Shown here: positions 17,789 to 28,304 of the stretch, piece after piece
How the letters are laid out: the number at the start of each line of letters is the position of its first letter
How positions within the stretch are numbered: position 1 is the stretch's first letter
Assembly: GCF_022530855.2 (NCBI RefSeq)
Contig: NZ_CP099567.1
Span: 868,001-932,000, forward strand
Reading direction: 5' to 3'
DNA from: Candidatus Vondammii sp. HM_W22
GTDB lineage: Bacteria > Pseudomonadota > Gammaproteobacteria > Chromatiales > Chromatiaceae
DNA length: 64,000 nucleotides
The notes under the pieces: generated by a model
The model's database searches: none
What the model was told of the DNA's origin: nothing
What the model saw: the letters and a program-made list of their open reading frames with translations, nothing else
Made by a program: the position numbers and the translations under genes

Positions 17789-18513
17789 TAGGGTAACCAG
17801 GCAATGGAACGCAGCTCCATCACGAACTGGCTATCCTTTTCCTGTTTTACGATCTTTATCGGCAGATAATTTAGCTCGTGGGCCATCCAGAAAGTGGTCT
17901 TTGAGGGACGGCTATCCTTCTCTCTTGTGAGCTTTATTGTTGTGTACTCTCCCACTGCGGTTTTTAGCTGCTCTTCTCCCTGGGGGGTGAACCGGTAAAC
18001 CTTTAGCCGGCCTCCATCCGCCACTTCAAATTTTATGCTGCCTCCATTTCCCGGAAGTTGCTGTGAGAGCGCAAGTTGTTGACTGAATTTATCCTGAACA
18101 CCATCGGGTATTGCCATTGACCAGTTGGAGCCTGGTGTTTGGTTGGTTACCCGATAGGCCTTCCAATCGAAATTCAGGTCCACTTTTCGGGTTCTTTTCG
18201 ATTTTTTATAGAGGTAGTGATAGGCAAGGGGGGTGATCAGATTGTTCCGAATGGAGCCCTGGCTTACCTCGGTAATTTCATCTTTTTTGAACAGAGCGAC
18301 CAGGCCTACCGGAACCGTGTGTGACCGATAGGTGTAGTCGCCGTTGGTTGAGAGCTCAAGAGATACCTCAACTTTCCCGATGTGCATACCATCCCATGTC
18401 AGGTTGTACTTTGCAGCATAGGCCTTGAGCTGTCTGTCGGCGGCGGCATTTTGCCATCCCAGCAGCGCTGATCCGGCGAAGAAAAACAGAAGCAGGCTCT
18501 GGCGAGTGTTCAC
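17788..18513 (-). CDS. DUF3108 domain exported protein
   Basis: A 241-residue protein with a Sec signal peptide (cleavage near AAA, residue 25), followed by a DUF3108 domain rich in alternating beta-strand pattern (KYNLTWDGMHIGKVEVSLEL, TFWMAHELNYLPIKI). Its biochemical function is unknown in the family; a lipocalin/LolA-like periplasmic role has been guessed. It starts with GTG at 18513, overlapping the purN stop by 4 bases, so it is translationally coupled at the end of purM-purN-DUF3108, an arrangement widespread in Gammaproteobacteria. Its stop codon is formed at the edge of the MITE. Confidence 0.85.
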   Translation of the reverse strand: MNTRQSLLLFFFAGSALLGWQNAAADRQLKAYAAKYNLTWDGMHIGKVEVSLELSTNGDYTYRSHTVPVGLVALFKKDEITEVSQGSIRNNLITPLAYHYLYKKSKRTRKVDLNFDWKAYRVTNQTPGSNWSMAIPDGVQDKFSQQLALSQQLPGNGGSIKFEVADGGRLKVYRFTPQGEEQLKTAVGEYTTIKLTREKDSRPSKTTFWMAHELNYLPIKIVKQEKDSQFVMELRSIAWLP

Positions 18514-19178
18514 GCCGGAGGCGCTTCATGGTAGCGCATTCCGAGAGGCCCTTTCAGGGTGACGCCATCTTTCGAAACGCTGTTTCCTTTCATTCTCAGC
18601 CTGCCATCTGCAAACCAGCGGATCACTGCCGGATAGATAATATGCTCCTGTGAGAGAACTTTTTTAGCCAGTTTCTCCTCATCGTCTCCATTTTCGATGG
18701 GGAGTCTGATCTGGAGCACCAGTGGTCCACCATCTAGCTCTTCAGTGACAAAATGGACGCTGGCACCATGCACGAGGTCGCCGGCATCCAGCGCTCGCTG
18801 ATGAGTATGGAGACCCCGGTACTTAGGCAGCAGTGAGGGGTGAATGTTCAATAGTTGCCCACGGAATTTGTTGACAAAGTGTGGGGAGAGGATACGCATG
18901 AAGCCTGCCAGGATCACCAGCCCTGGCTTGAATGATGCGACCAGTTCTGCCAGCACCTGGTCGTAACTCTCTCTGTCGGGGTACTGCGTGTGGTCTAGAA
19001 CCCAGGCTTCAATACCTGCGTTTCTGGCTCGCTCAAGGCCATAGGCATCAGCTTTGTTGCTGATGACAGCACGTATATCCACCGGCAGATCCAAGGCGAC
19101 GGCATCGATTACGGCCTGAAGATTACTGCCGTTTCCAGATATTAGCATCACCAGTGGGAGTCTATTTTGCTTTGTCAC
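18510..19178 (-). CDS. purN: Phosphoribosylglycinamide formyltransferase 1
   Basis: PurN transfers the formyl group of 10-formyl-THF to GAR in purine synthesis. The 222-residue protein has [19 protein letters not shown] for phosphate binding, the catalytic [20 protein letters not shown] segment (Asn, His) and a downstream catalytic Asp in [16 protein letters not shown]. Length is normal. It overlaps purM by 4 bases (ATGA) and the DUF3108 gene by 4 bases, so the three form one coupled operon. Confidence 0.96.
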   Translation of the reverse strand: MTKQNRLPLVMLISGNGSNLQAVIDAVALDLPVDIRAVISNKADAYGLERARNAGIEAWVLDHTQYPDRESYDQVLAELVASFKPGLVILAGFMRILSPHFVNKFRGQLLNIHPSLLPKYRGLHTHQRALDAGDLVHGASVHFVTEELDGGPLVLQIRLPIENGDDEEKLAKKVLSQEHIIYPAVIRWFADGRLRMKGNSVSKDGVTLKGPLGMRYHEAPPA

Positions 19179-20227
19179 TGAATGACGTCCACTACCGGTT
19201 TGCCATCGGTCTTATCGATGCAGCCAAGACGCCAGACGTTCTCTCCCTGGGTCTGCAACAGGCTCATAGCCGCATCTGCATCCTCTTTGGCGACGCAGAC
19301 GACCATGCCGACACCGCAGTTGAAGGTTCTCAACATCTCTGATTCCTCAATATTTCCCTGCTCCTGAAGCCAGTTAAAGACTGCCGGGCGTTCCCAAGAG
19401 CCGGCATATATGGTGGCACGGGTACCCTCGGGGAGAACTCGGGGAATATTCTCCAGCAGCCCGCCGCCGGTGATATGGGAGAGGGCGTGAATCCTGATGC
19501 TGTTGTGCAGTTTCAGCAGGGATTTTACATAGATCCGGGTAGGTGCCAGCAGTGCTTCTCCCAGGGTTCGACCAGACAGCTCCTGACTCAAATCCGCATC
19601 CGATACTTGCAATACTTTGCGAATCAGTGAATAACCGTTGGAGTGAGGGCCGGATGAGGCGATGCCCAGTAATACGTCTCCCGGGCTAACTCTGTCCGGC
19701 TCGATAATGGCAGATTTTTCCACAATCCCGACACAGAAACCGGCCAAGTCATAATCTCCTGCACTGTACATCCCAGGCATCTCTGCCGTTTCGCCTCCCG
19801 TAAGTGCCGCGCCGGAGAGTTTGCAGCCCTCTGCGATACTCTTTATTACATCGGTGGCCACGGCTACATCGAGACGCCCAGTTGCATAGTAGTCAAGGAA
19901 GAAGAGCGGTTCAGCACCTGTGACTATGATGTCATTCACACACATGGCAACCAAGTCTATCCCGATAGTGTCGTGCATTCCCTGCATCAGTGCCAGCTTC
20001 AGCTTGGTGCCTACACCATCGGTGCCGGAAACGAGAATTGGCTCCCTGTAATGGTCCAGGGGCAGTTCAAACAGAGCGCCAAAGCCACCGAGACCCGCCA
20101 TCACCCCAGGCCTGAACGTCTCTTTGACAATGGGTTTGATTTTTTCGATCAGGCTGTTTCCTGCATCAATGTCTACACCGGCATCACGGTAGCTTAGGGA
20201 AACAGAATTGTTTTTGTTTTGATCCAC
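19175..20227 (-). CDS. purM: Phosphoribosylformylglycinamidine cyclo-ligase (AIR synthetase)
   Basis: A 350-residue PurM, which closes FGAM to AIR with ATP. Diagnostic stretches are [15 protein letters not shown] at the N-terminus, [38 protein letters not shown] and [18 protein letters not shown]. The GTG start at 20227 is supported by GGAGTAATCA just upstream. It is first in the purM-purN-DUF3108 operon and divergent from the DUF2066 gene, with about 50 bases between. Confidence 0.96.
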   Translation of the reverse strand: MDQNKNNSVSLSYRDAGVDIDAGNSLIEKIKPIVKETFRPGVMAGLGGFGALFELPLDHYREPILVSGTDGVGTKLKLALMQGMHDTIGIDLVAMCVNDIIVTGAEPLFFLDYYATGRLDVAVATDVIKSIAEGCKLSGAALTGGETAEMPGMYSAGDYDLAGFCVGIVEKSAIIEPDRVSPGDVLLGIASSGPHSNGYSLIRKVLQVSDADLSQELSGRTLGEALLAPTRIYVKSLLKLHNSIRIHALSHITGGGLLENIPRVLPEGTRATIYAGSWERPAVFNWLQEQGNIEESEMLRTFNCGVGMVVCVAKEDADAAMSLLQTQGENVWRLGCIDKTDGKPVVDVIQ

Positions 20228-20275
20228 TGATTACTCCATCTGTGGGATTGGGCGGAGCCAATTTTAACAAAATAA

Positions 20276-21517
20276 ATGGGACAGTACACAGGAATCGAAA
20301 AATGGTTTCTTAGACAGGATGTGATTAGCAGGATAGAATCATCCGAACTCTATGTCCCATTTGATCTGTTATTACGCCTCTTCATCATGTTCAATTGTAT
20401 GCTTTTAAAACAGTATTTCAATCATCTTAACTCGATGATATTTATAGGCTTGCTTCTGATTCTCTTCTCTGGCAGTAGCCGTACGGAAGGGGTAAAATCT
20501 CTTTATGAGGTGGAAGTCCCGGTGGTGGGGCAGGAGAGCTCCGAGCGGAACACAGCAATTCGCGACGCATTTGGCAGGATGCTGGTAAAAATTACCGGTA
20601 ATCGCAAGATAGCCGAAAGAGGCGAACTGGCCGCTGATATCAGTAAAGCCCCGCGTTATGTCCAACAGTACAGATATCGTCTGGCTCCAGTTGAAATCAA
20701 GCCGAAACCGGATGCTGAATCTGCTCTGGAAGTGGAACCCTTAAGACTTCTCAATGTGACTTTTGATGCCGTGGCCGTCGATCGATTGTTGCGGGACCGA
20801 AGGCTGCCGATCTGGAGCGGCAACCGGCCAACCACACTGGTATGGTTGGGCACGGAACAAAATGGGAGACGTCAGCTGGTGTTGCCGGACAGTACGCCTG
20901 AATTGATGTCTGTATTGGCTTCGTCAGCCGATAGCCGGGGAATACCACTGCTCTTTCCATTAATGGACCTGGAAGACCAGGAAAGTCTGCTGGTATCTGA
21001 TTTATGGGGTGGTTTTGAAAATAATATTTGGCGTGCTTCCCAGCGCTACAGTACTGATCTGATTCTGACCGGGCGCCTGACCAGGATGACTAATGATCTT
21101 TGGCGGGCTAACTGGCGGCTCTATCAGGGTGATCGTGTCTCAAGCTGGAATGATGAAGGGTCCAACAGGCAAACACTGGCTGTTAGCGGAATGCAGCATG
21201 TTGCTGATCTGCTGGCTGACCGTTTTGCTCCTGTGGGCGGGGATAATATTCTCTTTTTGGTAAGGATAAAAGTCGAAGGTATTGTCGATTTCATGCGTTA
21301 TTTCAGTGTCAATCGTTTTCTTCAGAGCATCAGCTCTGTAGAGCACGCGGAGATTGCTTTTGCAGAAGAGGATGCCGTTACCTTTGATCTTCAGGTCAGG
21401 GGCGGTATTCAGATGTTGGAACAGGGCTTGCGTCTGGGACATATGCTTGTTCCTGTGGCAGAAGTGGATGATGGCCAGATAGCAGAAGATATTAATCTCT
21501 ATTATCAGGTTCGCTAG
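20276..21517 (+). CDS. DUF2066 domain protein, probably exported
   Basis: Up to 413 codons are open. The conserved DUF2066 region begins around SLYEVEVPVVGQESSERNTA, after a hydrophobic segment MIFIGLLLILFSG that looks like a signal peptide, so the true start may be as late as 20435. No good ribosome site distinguishes the candidate starts (20387, 20399, 20435). The family's function is unknown; it is regularly found between purM and pgsA/hda-like genes in Gammaproteobacteria, as here. Its stop overlaps the next gene's start by one base. Confidence 0.85.
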   Translation: MGQYTGIEKWFLRQDVISRIESSELYVPFDLLLRLFIMFNCMLLKQYFNHLNSMIFIGLLLILFSGSSRTEGVKSLYEVEVPVVGQESSERNTAIRDAFGRMLVKITGNRKIAERGELAADISKAPRYVQQYRYRLAPVEIKPKPDAESALEVEPLRLLNVTFDAVAVDRLLRDRRLPIWSGNRPTTLVWLGTEQNGRRQLVLPDSTPELMSVLASSADSRGIPLLFPLMDLEDQESLLVSDLWGGFENNIWRASQRYSTDLILTGRLTRMTNDLWRANWRLYQGDRVSSWNDEGSNRQTLAVSGMQHVADLLADRFAPVGGDNILFLVRIKVEGIVDFMRYFSVNRFLQSISSVEHAEIAFAEEDAVTFDLQVRGGIQMLEQGLRLGHMLVPVAEVDDGQIAEDINLYYQVR

Positions 21518-22086
21518 TGAAAAAAGAAGATATTCCCAATCTGATCAGCGTATTGAGAATATTTCTGTCTGTGCCTGTTGTGTGGATGTTGCTGGAACAG
21601 AGTTTCACCATTGCCCTGGTGCTGTTTGCCATTGCGGGGATTTCCGATGGGTTGGATGGCTTTCTGGCTAAACACTACGGCTGGGAGAGCTATTTGGGTG
21701 GTATTCTCGATCCGTTGGCGGATAAGGTGCTGCTGGTTTCTAGCTATCTCTCCCTGGCGTTGATTGGGGCGATTCCCGTCTGGTTGGTGCTGCTGGTGAC
21801 TCTGCGTGATCTGGTTATTGTAACCGGAGCGCTGATCTATAATTATCGTGTCAAGCAACTTGAAGTTGAGCCCAGTATGTTGAGTAAAATCAATACGGTG
21901 GTGCAGATTTTTCTGGTACTTGCCGTGGTGCTGGAAAAGGGAATGATGGAATTGCCTCTGCTGCTGATTCAGGGTTTGGTCTGGCTGGTTGCAGTTACCA
22001 CCCTGGTCAGTGGTGTGAGTTATGTCTGGGTCTGGAGTAAACGTGCTGTGCGGGATGCTCCCGGGAATTCATCGACCAGACATTAG
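21517..22086 (+). CDS. CDP-alcohol phosphatidyltransferase family protein
   Basis: A 189-residue integral membrane enzyme (about five helices) with the CDP-OH-P motif DGLDGFLAKHYGWESYLGGI and LDPLADKVLL, i.e. DxxDGxxAK...GxxxDxxxD; Lys replaces the more usual Arg. These enzymes join a CDP-lipid to an alcohol, such as glycerol-3-phosphate in PgsA. Which substrate applies here is uncertain; a second, canonical pgsA is usual near uvrC. The GTG start overlaps the DUF2066 stop by one base. The 3' end overlaps the convergent hda by 4 bases. Confidence 0.88.
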   Translation: MKKEDIPNLISVLRIFLSVPVVWMLLEQSFTIALVLFAIAGISDGLDGFLAKHYGWESYLGGILDPLADKVLLVSSYLSLALIGAIPVWLVLLVTLRDLVIVTGALIYNYRVKQLEVEPSMLSKINTVVQIFLVLAVVLEKGMMELPLLLIQGLVWLVAVTTLVSGVSYVWVWSKRAVRDAPGNSSTRH

Positions 22087-22790
22087 TCCGACGGGTTCCG
22101 GGAATCGATCAGTGATCGCACAAAGGGGATTGTAAGCCTGCGTTGGGCTTCCAGTGATGCGTGATCAAGACGGTCCAGCAGAACTCGCAGCGAGCCCATG
22201 TCTCTGGGCGCATGTCGCAGTATGTAAAAAGCGGTATCTCTGCTTATATCCAGGCCGCGTCTCTCTGCACCCTGTATCAGGGCTGATTGCTTCTCATCAT
22301 CAGTCAGAGGGTGTAACTGGTAGCTGAGTCCCCAGGCGAGGCGGGATGCTAGGTCGGGTAGTTTGATTGGCAGGTTGGACGGGCCCTGGTCGGCTGCTAC
22401 CACTAGGCTTGCCCCGATATCCCTCAGTCTGTTGAACAGATGAAAAATCGCCTGTTCCCACGCCGGGTCTCCTGTTACCCGCTGCAAATCATCCAGACAG
22501 ACCAGTTTCAGGCTCTCAAGGTCGTTGAGAATGTCCGGTTGAAACAGCTCCGCCTGCTGTAGAGGGATATAGACGGCCGGTCTCTCCTCACTGTCTGCCA
22601 ATTGGCATGCCGCCTGAAGGAGGTGACTTTTCCCCGTGGATTTGCCGCCCCATAGGTAGATAAGCGGCTCGCCTATTCCCCGGGCTGTAGTCGTCAGGTC
22701 AGTGATCGCTTGGCTGTTATTCCCTGGTATGAAAGTGCTCAGGCTGATATCTTCACGGAGTTTGAATCCGAGAGCGAGTTGTCTATCCAT
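22083..22790 (-). CDS. hda: DnaA regulatory inactivator Hda
   Basis: A DnaA-like AAA+ protein that, with the sliding clamp, stimulates hydrolysis of DnaA-ATP after initiation. The N-terminal MDRQLALGFKLRED includes the QLxLxF clamp-binding peptide. Walker A-like LYLWGGKSTGKSHLL (read IYLWGGKSTGKSHLL) and Walker B VCLDDLQRV follow, and the AAA lid holds HAPRDMGSLRVLLDRLD. The start is placed at 22790 so that the clamp motif is N-terminal as in known Hda; the longer frame to 22880 would overlap wrbA by 77 bases. Third gene of an arsC-like/wrbA/hda set. Confidence 0.9.
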   Translation of the reverse strand: MDRQLALGFKLREDISLSTFIPGNNSQAITDLTTTARGIGEPLIYLWGGKSTGKSHLLQAACQLADSEERPAVYIPLQQAELFQPDILNDLESLKLVCLDDLQRVTGDPAWEQAIFHLFNRLRDIGASLVVAADQGPSNLPIKLPDLASRLAWGLSYQLHPLTDDEKQSALIQGAERRGLDISRDTAFYILRHAPRDMGSLRVLLDRLDHASLEAQRRLTIPFVRSLIDSRNPSD

Positions 22791-22803
22791 CGCCAATAGA
22801 GTG

Positions 22804-23747
<944 letters not shown>

Positions 23748-23989
23748 GGGTTAGCCTCATCAGGTTTACATAACTGGCTATTGTAGCGAATAGAGTTAGG
23801 ACTCGCTGCAAAATAATGTCATATTTTTAAACGTGCTATACTCCGTCTGACCGCATAGTTGCTCCATCTCATACCAGAAAATGCTCTCCTTGCGGGTCTT
23901 TTTTCGGTATTTTTTAAAACCCCTGACTTCTAAGCTTTGCTGTTTCATCAGTTTTCCTGGAACTGGTGATCCTTCTTGAGTAAATTGGC

Positions 23990-24418
23990 AACCATCGTCG
24001 CTTTGGTCACTGGGAAGGTAATAGTGTGTTGGGGGGAGCCAGGGGCTCGCATCGTCACCCATGTGGAAAAAAAGAGCCGCCTACTGGTTGTCGCTAAACT
24101 GAGCGACAAATCGGCAGATACTTTATGTATCTGGCGACAACAACTGCCTTTGTGAGGCATACCGGAGAAATGGCGTAAAATTCTGACGGTTGATAACGGT
24201 AAAGAATGTGCTCAGTTCAAGAAAATCGAAGAAGCCACAAGTATGAATGAAAATACCAATGGACTGCTTGCTACGTCATTACCTTTCCAAAAGGAAGCGA
24301 TCGACGAAAAGTCACTTTGATCTGACGCTTGCAACTGTGGTGGAAAAGCTCAACAATCGACCTCGGAAATGCCTCAATTATCAGGCACCCAACGAAGGTC
24401 TTCCTAGTAAAGTATAGA
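23990..24418 (+). pseudogene. IS30-family transposase, C-terminal remnant
   Basis: Pieces in alternating frames give RRFGHWEGNSVLG (first DDE block), EKKSRLLVVAKLSDKSADT, ILTVDNGKECAQFKKIEEAT (second Asp), NENTNGLL (the Glu block), and VVEKLNNRPRKCLNYQAPNE, the standard IS30 C-terminus. Stops and several indels are present, and the N-terminal half is missing. No inverted repeats were found. Confidence 0.78.
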
Positions 24419-24552
24419 TGATGCACTTACAACTTGAACCCACCCAACTTAATTTAGACTCATGGCGATACTATACCAATACGATAAAGTAAAAATCCTA
24501 AAAATCAAACAGATATAAATATATAACCTTTCCTTGTATAAGGTAATATATG

Positions 24553-24566
24553 TTGACATTTATCAG
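24553..24566 (+). promoter_or_regulatory. Degenerate FNR/ANR-type box upstream of ccoN
   Basis: TTGACATTTATCAG differs from the consensus TTGAT-N4-ATCAA at the last base of each half. It lies about 125 bases before ccoN in an A/T-rich region. Oxygen-responsive control of cbb3 genes by FNR-family regulators is well known. TTGACA here could instead be part of a -35 element. Confidence 0.45.
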
Positions 24567-24689
24567 CTTTTAGGGTGTCATATGCCACGTTTAAGCTCGG
24601 GTATTCCCTGAACTTGAATGGTTACTTCCCTAAAACACATTAACGTGTTTTTTATATTCACTTTCTGACCCAAACTTAAAGGGGGGTTC

Positions 24690-26123
24690 ATGGACGCCAC
24701 AGCTGAGCAGAAGTACAACCTAACTGTTGTGCGCTGGTTCACCGTCATGGCAGCTGTCTATCTGGTGGTAGGCACTCTAGCGGGGACGTATATCGCCTCC
24801 GAGCTGGCATGGCCGGTACTTAACTTCGATATTCCTTACATTACCTTCGGACGCCTGCGTCCGCTTCATACCAATGCGGTAATTTTTGCCTTCGGGGGTT
24901 GTATTCTGATGGCGTCTGCCTTCTACAGTGTACAGCGCACCTGTGGCGTCCGTCTCTGGAGCGACAAGCTGGCATGGTTTACCTTTTGGGGCTGGAACCT
25001 GATTATCGTTGCTGCAGTAATCACTCTGCCACTGGGTATCAACCAATCCAAAGAGTATGCCGAGCTGGAGTGGCCAATCGATATCGCTATCGCGGTCGTC
25101 TGGCTCTCTTACCTGTTCAACTTCGTAATGACCCTGGCAACCAGAAAAAGTTCACATATCTATGTGTCCAACTGGTTTTTTCTTGGCATGATGGTGATGA
25201 TCACTTACCTCCACGTTGTTAACAGTCTGGCTATTCCGGTCGGCCTGTTCAAATCCTACTCCATCTTTTCGGGAGTGCAGGATGCTATGATTCAGTGGTG
25301 GTGGGGCCATAACGCGGTTGGTTTCTACCTGACAGCTGGCTTCCTGGGTATCATGTACTACTTCGTGCCCAAGCAGGCTGGCCGCCCTGTCTACTCTTAC
25401 CGTCTCTCAGTAATCCATTTCTGGGCACTGATGTTCGGTTATGTATGGCTGGGCGCACATCATCTGCAGTACACAGCACTTCCAGACTGGACCGGCTCTC
25501 TTGGTGCCGCTGTCTCCATCGCCATGATTATCCCCTCCTGGGGTGGCGCAGTGAACGGCATGATGACCCTCTCCGGCGCGTGGGATAAACTGCGTACCGA
25601 CTATGTTCTGCGCTTCATGATCATGTCTCTGGCCTTCTATGCCATGTCGACCTTCGAAGGTCCGATCATGTCTATCAAGACCGTGAATGCTCTTTCTCAC
25701 TACACTGATTGGACCGTTGGTCACGTACACTCCGGTGCCCTGGGTTGGGTTGCCATGGTGGGTATAGGCGCGCTCTATCACCTGATGGTACGTACCTTCC
25801 ATGTTGAACTGTGGTCGACCAAGCTGGTCAACGCCCACTTCTGGACAGCCACCATCGGCACCGTGGTCTATATTGTTGCCATGTGGGTATCCGGAATCAT
25901 GCAGGGTCTGATGTGGCGTGCCTACGATGAGTACGGCACTCTGGCATACACTTTTGCCGAATCTGTGGAAGCGATGCACCCGTACTACTCCATGCGTGCT
26001 GTTGGTGGCATGATCTTCCTGTCAGGCGCAGTTCTGATGTTGATCAATGTCATTATGACCGTCATCAAAGCCAGCTCTCAGGGCACCGTGCAGCAGGCAC
26101 GTACTGCCGCTGTGACTGCTTAA
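24690..26123 (+). CDS. ccoN: cbb3-type cytochrome c oxidase subunit I
   Basis: The catalytic subunit (477 residues, 12 membrane helices), with haem b, haem b3 and CuB, reduces O2 and pumps protons. The His ligands are visible: [15 protein letters not shown] (low-spin haem), the [18 protein letters not shown] segment (CuB His and the cross-linked Tyr region), LGAHHLQY, and the C-terminal [14 protein letters not shown]-type block ([15 protein letters not shown]). The start follows AAAGGGGGG. It opens the ccoNOQP operon, with 17 bases to ccoO. Confidence 0.98.
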   Translation: MDATAEQKYNLTVVRWFTVMAAVYLVVGTLAGTYIASELAWPVLNFDIPYITFGRLRPLHTNAVIFAFGGCILMASAFYSVQRTCGVRLWSDKLAWFTFWGWNLIIVAAVITLPLGINQSKEYAELEWPIDIAIAVVWLSYLFNFVMTLATRKSSHIYVSNWFFLGMMVMITYLHVVNSLAIPVGLFKSYSIFSGVQDAMIQWWWGHNAVGFYLTAGFLGIMYYFVPKQAGRPVYSYRLSVIHFWALMFGYVWLGAHHLQYTALPDWTGSLGAAVSIAMIIPSWGGAVNGMMTLSGAWDKLRTDYVLRFMIMSLAFYAMSTFEGPIMSIKTVNALSHYTDWTVGHVHSGALGWVAMVGIGALYHLMVRTFHVELWSTKLVNAHFWTATIGTVVYIVAMWVSGIMQGLMWRAYDEYGTLAYTFAESVEAMHPYYSMRAVGGMIFLSGAVLMLINVIMTVIKASSQGTVQQARTAAVTA

Positions 26124-26140
26124 CTTTAGGAGTAATCAAG

Positions 26141-26833
26141 ATGTCAATGCAAGAAAGCATGGAGAAAAACATCTGGGGCTTCCTGATTGTCCTGGCGATC
26201 GTCCTCTCTGTGGGTGGCCTGGTGGAGATTGTTCCGCTATTCTATCTGGACAACGTGATGGAGCATGATAAAGCCCCTGAACTTGTCTGGCAGCGGAAAG
26301 ATGGTCAGACGCTTCACGATTGGCAGGCGGGCGATGGTGTCCGTCCCTACAAGGCACTGGAGTTGGCTGGGCGTGATGTCTATCAGCGTGAGGGTTGCTA
26401 CCTCTGTCACTCGCAGATGGTGCGTCCCCTCCGAGATGAGAAGGAGCGTTATGGTCATTACTCACTGGCAACAGAGTCCATGTACGATCACCCCTTCCAG
26501 TGGGGTTCCAAACGTACCGGTCCTGATATAGCCCGCCTGGGTGGCAAGTACTCCGACGATTGGCACCGCAAGCATCTGCGTGCGCCTCGTGCGGTGGTGC
26601 CTGAATCGGTAATGCCGAACTACCCTTGGTTGAAGGCGAACATGGTGGATGGATCTACCATTCAGAACCATATGCGTGGCATGCAGAGGCTGAATGTCCC
26701 CTATACGGACGCCGATATCGAAGCCGCAGCCAAAGAGGTGGAGGGCAAGACCGAAGAGGATGCTCTGGTCGCCTATCTGCAGGTACTTGGCACCATGGTC
26801 ACTCTGGACGCAAGCAAGGTCTATCGTGAGTAG
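26141..26833 (+). CDS. ccoO: cbb3-type cytochrome c oxidase monohaem subunit
   Basis: A 230-residue membrane-anchored cytochrome c. One N-terminal helix (about 10-34) is followed by a periplasmic domain with haem site CYLCH at 86-90 and the conserved [18 protein letters not shown] stretch. The axial Met is probably in SVMPNYPWL. It relays electrons from CcoP to CcoN. The ATG follows TTAGGAGTAATCAAG. The last codons overlap ccoQ. Confidence 0.97.
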   Translation: MSMQESMEKNIWGFLIVLAIVLSVGGLVEIVPLFYLDNVMEHDKAPELVWQRKDGQTLHDWQAGDGVRPYKALELAGRDVYQREGCYLCHSQMVRPLRDEKERYGHYSLATESMYDHPFQWGSKRTGPDIARLGGKYSDDWHRKHLRAPRAVVPESVMPNYPWLKANMVDGSTIQNHMRGMQRLNVPYTDADIEAAAKEVEGKTEEDALVAYLQVLGTMVTLDASKVYRE

Positions 26834-27041
26834 TCTCAGCGACTATTTCGCTACTGATTGGGCGGCGATGACCACCACCGACTGGGTGGGTACCATCCTC
26901 ACGGTGGTCATTTTCCTCCTGATGGTAGGACTCTATGCTTACGTTCTCAGTCCAAAAAATAAGGATAGACTTGAGTCAAAAAAGTACATTCCAATGGACG
27001 ATGATTCAAAGATAAATACTGGAGATAACAATGTCGGATAA
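26826..27041 (+). CDS. ccoQ: cbb3-type cytochrome c oxidase subunit CcoQ
   Basis: A small protein of 71 residues if the GTG at 26826 is used, which overlaps the end of ccoO by 8 bases; an ATG at 26868 would give 57 residues. It has one membrane helix ([20 protein letters not shown]) followed by the typical [20 protein letters not shown] tail of FixQ/CcoQ. It stabilises the complex and the CcoP interaction. The 3' end overlaps ccoP by 11 bases. Confidence 0.88.
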   Translation: MSSLSDYFATDWAAMTTTDWVGTILTVVIFLLMVGLYAYVLSPKNKDRLESKKYIPMDDDSKINTGDNNVG

Positions 27042-27882
27042 AAACCTATTTCCGGGTGAAAACAATACCGGACATATCTGGGATGATAACATTCGAGAAC
27101 TGGCGAACCCTCCACCGAGGTGGTGGATGATGTCATTCTGGGCTTCCATCGCCTTTTTTGTCGGCTATGGGGTAATCTATCCCATGTGGCCAGCTTTGCC
27201 GGGTGGACAGGGGTTCACCAAGGGTGTCACTGGCTGGACTCAGATGCAGGAGTACCGAGAAGGGGTCGATGAGGTTGAGGCTGTTCGTGGACAGTTCGAG
27301 ACAGAAATAGAGGGTCTGAGTGCTAAAGGGATCTTGGCAGACGAAGGTTTGACACGCTATACACTGGCATCTGCCAACGTGTTGTTTGGTGATAACTGTG
27401 CGCCCTGCCATGGTTCCGGCGGTCAGGGTGGTCCTGATTTCCCGGTTTTAGTCGATGATAATTGGCTGTTTGGCGGTTCCGTTGAGACCATTGTGCAGAC
27501 GATCACCTATGGTCGTAAAGGTGTTATGACAGCCCATGGCAAGATCCTCTCTTTGGAGGAGATTGGCAAACTGGCTGTTGCCATCGCTTCCGGCAAGCCG
27601 GCCTCCGAGCCTCTTTTTATGGAGAAGGGCTGTCTGGCGTGCCACGGTGTTGATGGCAAGGGTATGCAGGTTCTTGGATCGGCAAACCTAACTGACGCAG
27701 TTTGGCGTTTTGCACAAGAGGATCAACTGGCCAGTATAGAATACACCATCGCCCATGGTGTCAATGATGTATCTGACCCAATGACCCGCCAGGCTGAGAT
27801 GCCGGTTTTTGGTAATCGTCTTAGCAAAAATGAGATCAAAAAACTGGCAGTCTATGTCTACATGCTGGGCGGTGGTCAGTGA
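27031..27882 (+). CDS. ccoP: cbb3-type cytochrome c oxidase dihaem subunit
   Basis: A 283-residue protein with an N-terminal cytoplasmic/amphipathic part (GHIWDDNIRELANPPPRWW, the family signature), one membrane helix and two cytochrome c domains with CAPCH at 123-127 and CLACH at 201-205. It accepts electrons from soluble c-type cytochromes or the bc1 complex. The ATG overlaps the ccoQ end and is preceded by CTGGAGATAACA. A weak hairpin, CCCGCTCC/GGGGCGGG, follows at about 27902-27926, before the next small gene. Confidence 0.97.
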   Translation: MSDKNLFPGENNTGHIWDDNIRELANPPPRWWMMSFWASIAFFVGYGVIYPMWPALPGGQGFTKGVTGWTQMQEYREGVDEVEAVRGQFETEIEGLSAKGILADEGLTRYTLASANVLFGDNCAPCHGSGGQGGPDFPVLVDDNWLFGGSVETIVQTITYGRKGVMTAHGKILSLEEIGKLAVAIASGKPASEPLFMEKGCLACHGVDGKGMQVLGSANLTDAVWRFAQEDQLASIEYTIAHGVNDVSDPMTRQAEMPVFGNRLSKNEIKKLAVYVYMLGGGQ

Positions 27883-27956
27883 CAGGCAATAGTGCCAATT
27901 CAGCCCGCTCCTTTATTGGGGCGGGTAAGTTAGCAGTGTAAAGGGGATAAATTATT

Positions 27957-28085
27957 ATGGGCATAAGCGATCCGGTAGTATGGGGTTCTGTCGTCAGCGT
28001 GGCGATTTGTGTCGTGATTTTTGTATACCTTATTTTTAAGATGAAAAACTTGATCAATAAGGATACGGAAGCCCACAAAAAATAG
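27957..28085 (+). CDS. 42-residue single-helix membrane protein, CcoM-like candidate
   Basis: MGISDPVVWGSVVSVAICVV continues IFVYLIFKMKNLINKDTEAHKK: a short N-terminus, one membrane helix (about 8-28) and a basic tail. The ATG is preceded by AAAGGGGATAAATTATT. It sits between ccoP and a strong terminator, so it belongs to the ccoNOQP transcript. A fourth single-helix subunit, CcoM, of similar size and layout is known from the Pseudomonas stutzeri cbb3 structure. Equivalence is inference from size, topology and position; no alignment was possible. Confidence 0.65.
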   Translation: MGISDPVVWGSVVSVAICVVIFVYLIFKMKNLINKDTEAHKK

Positions 28086-28110
28086 AGCTCAAGCGAATAT
28101 TAGAGCTTGA

Positions 28111-28135
28111 AAAGGGGGACTTTCCCCCTTTTTTT
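28111..28135 (+). terminator. Rho-independent terminator of the cco structural operon
   Basis: AAAGGGGG and CCCCCTTT arms around a short loop, followed by a run of T. A weaker stem (TCAAGC/GCTTGA) lies just before it. Confidence 0.92.
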
Positions 28136-28140
28136 ATGGG

Positions 28141-28154
28141 TTGATATAAATCAA
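28141..28154 (+). promoter_or_regulatory. Perfect FNR/ANR box upstream of ccoG
   Basis: TTGATATAAATCAA matches TTGAT-N4-ATCAA exactly. It lies about 150 bases upstream of the ccoG start, between the cco terminator and ccoG, and indicates induction of the assembly operon ccoGHIS at low oxygen. Confidence 0.8.
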
Positions 28155-28304
28155 AAGCAGCATTGATAATTCGCATTTTTTTAGGTTGGATCATTAAGTA
28201 AACTGGTGCGAATGAATATGAAAGGGCGTAGGCTATATTCTCCTGAGTGAATTAGAGAGTAGGGGCGCGGGCCAAAATAATCCTATACCGGGGGAGATGT
28301 TGTC

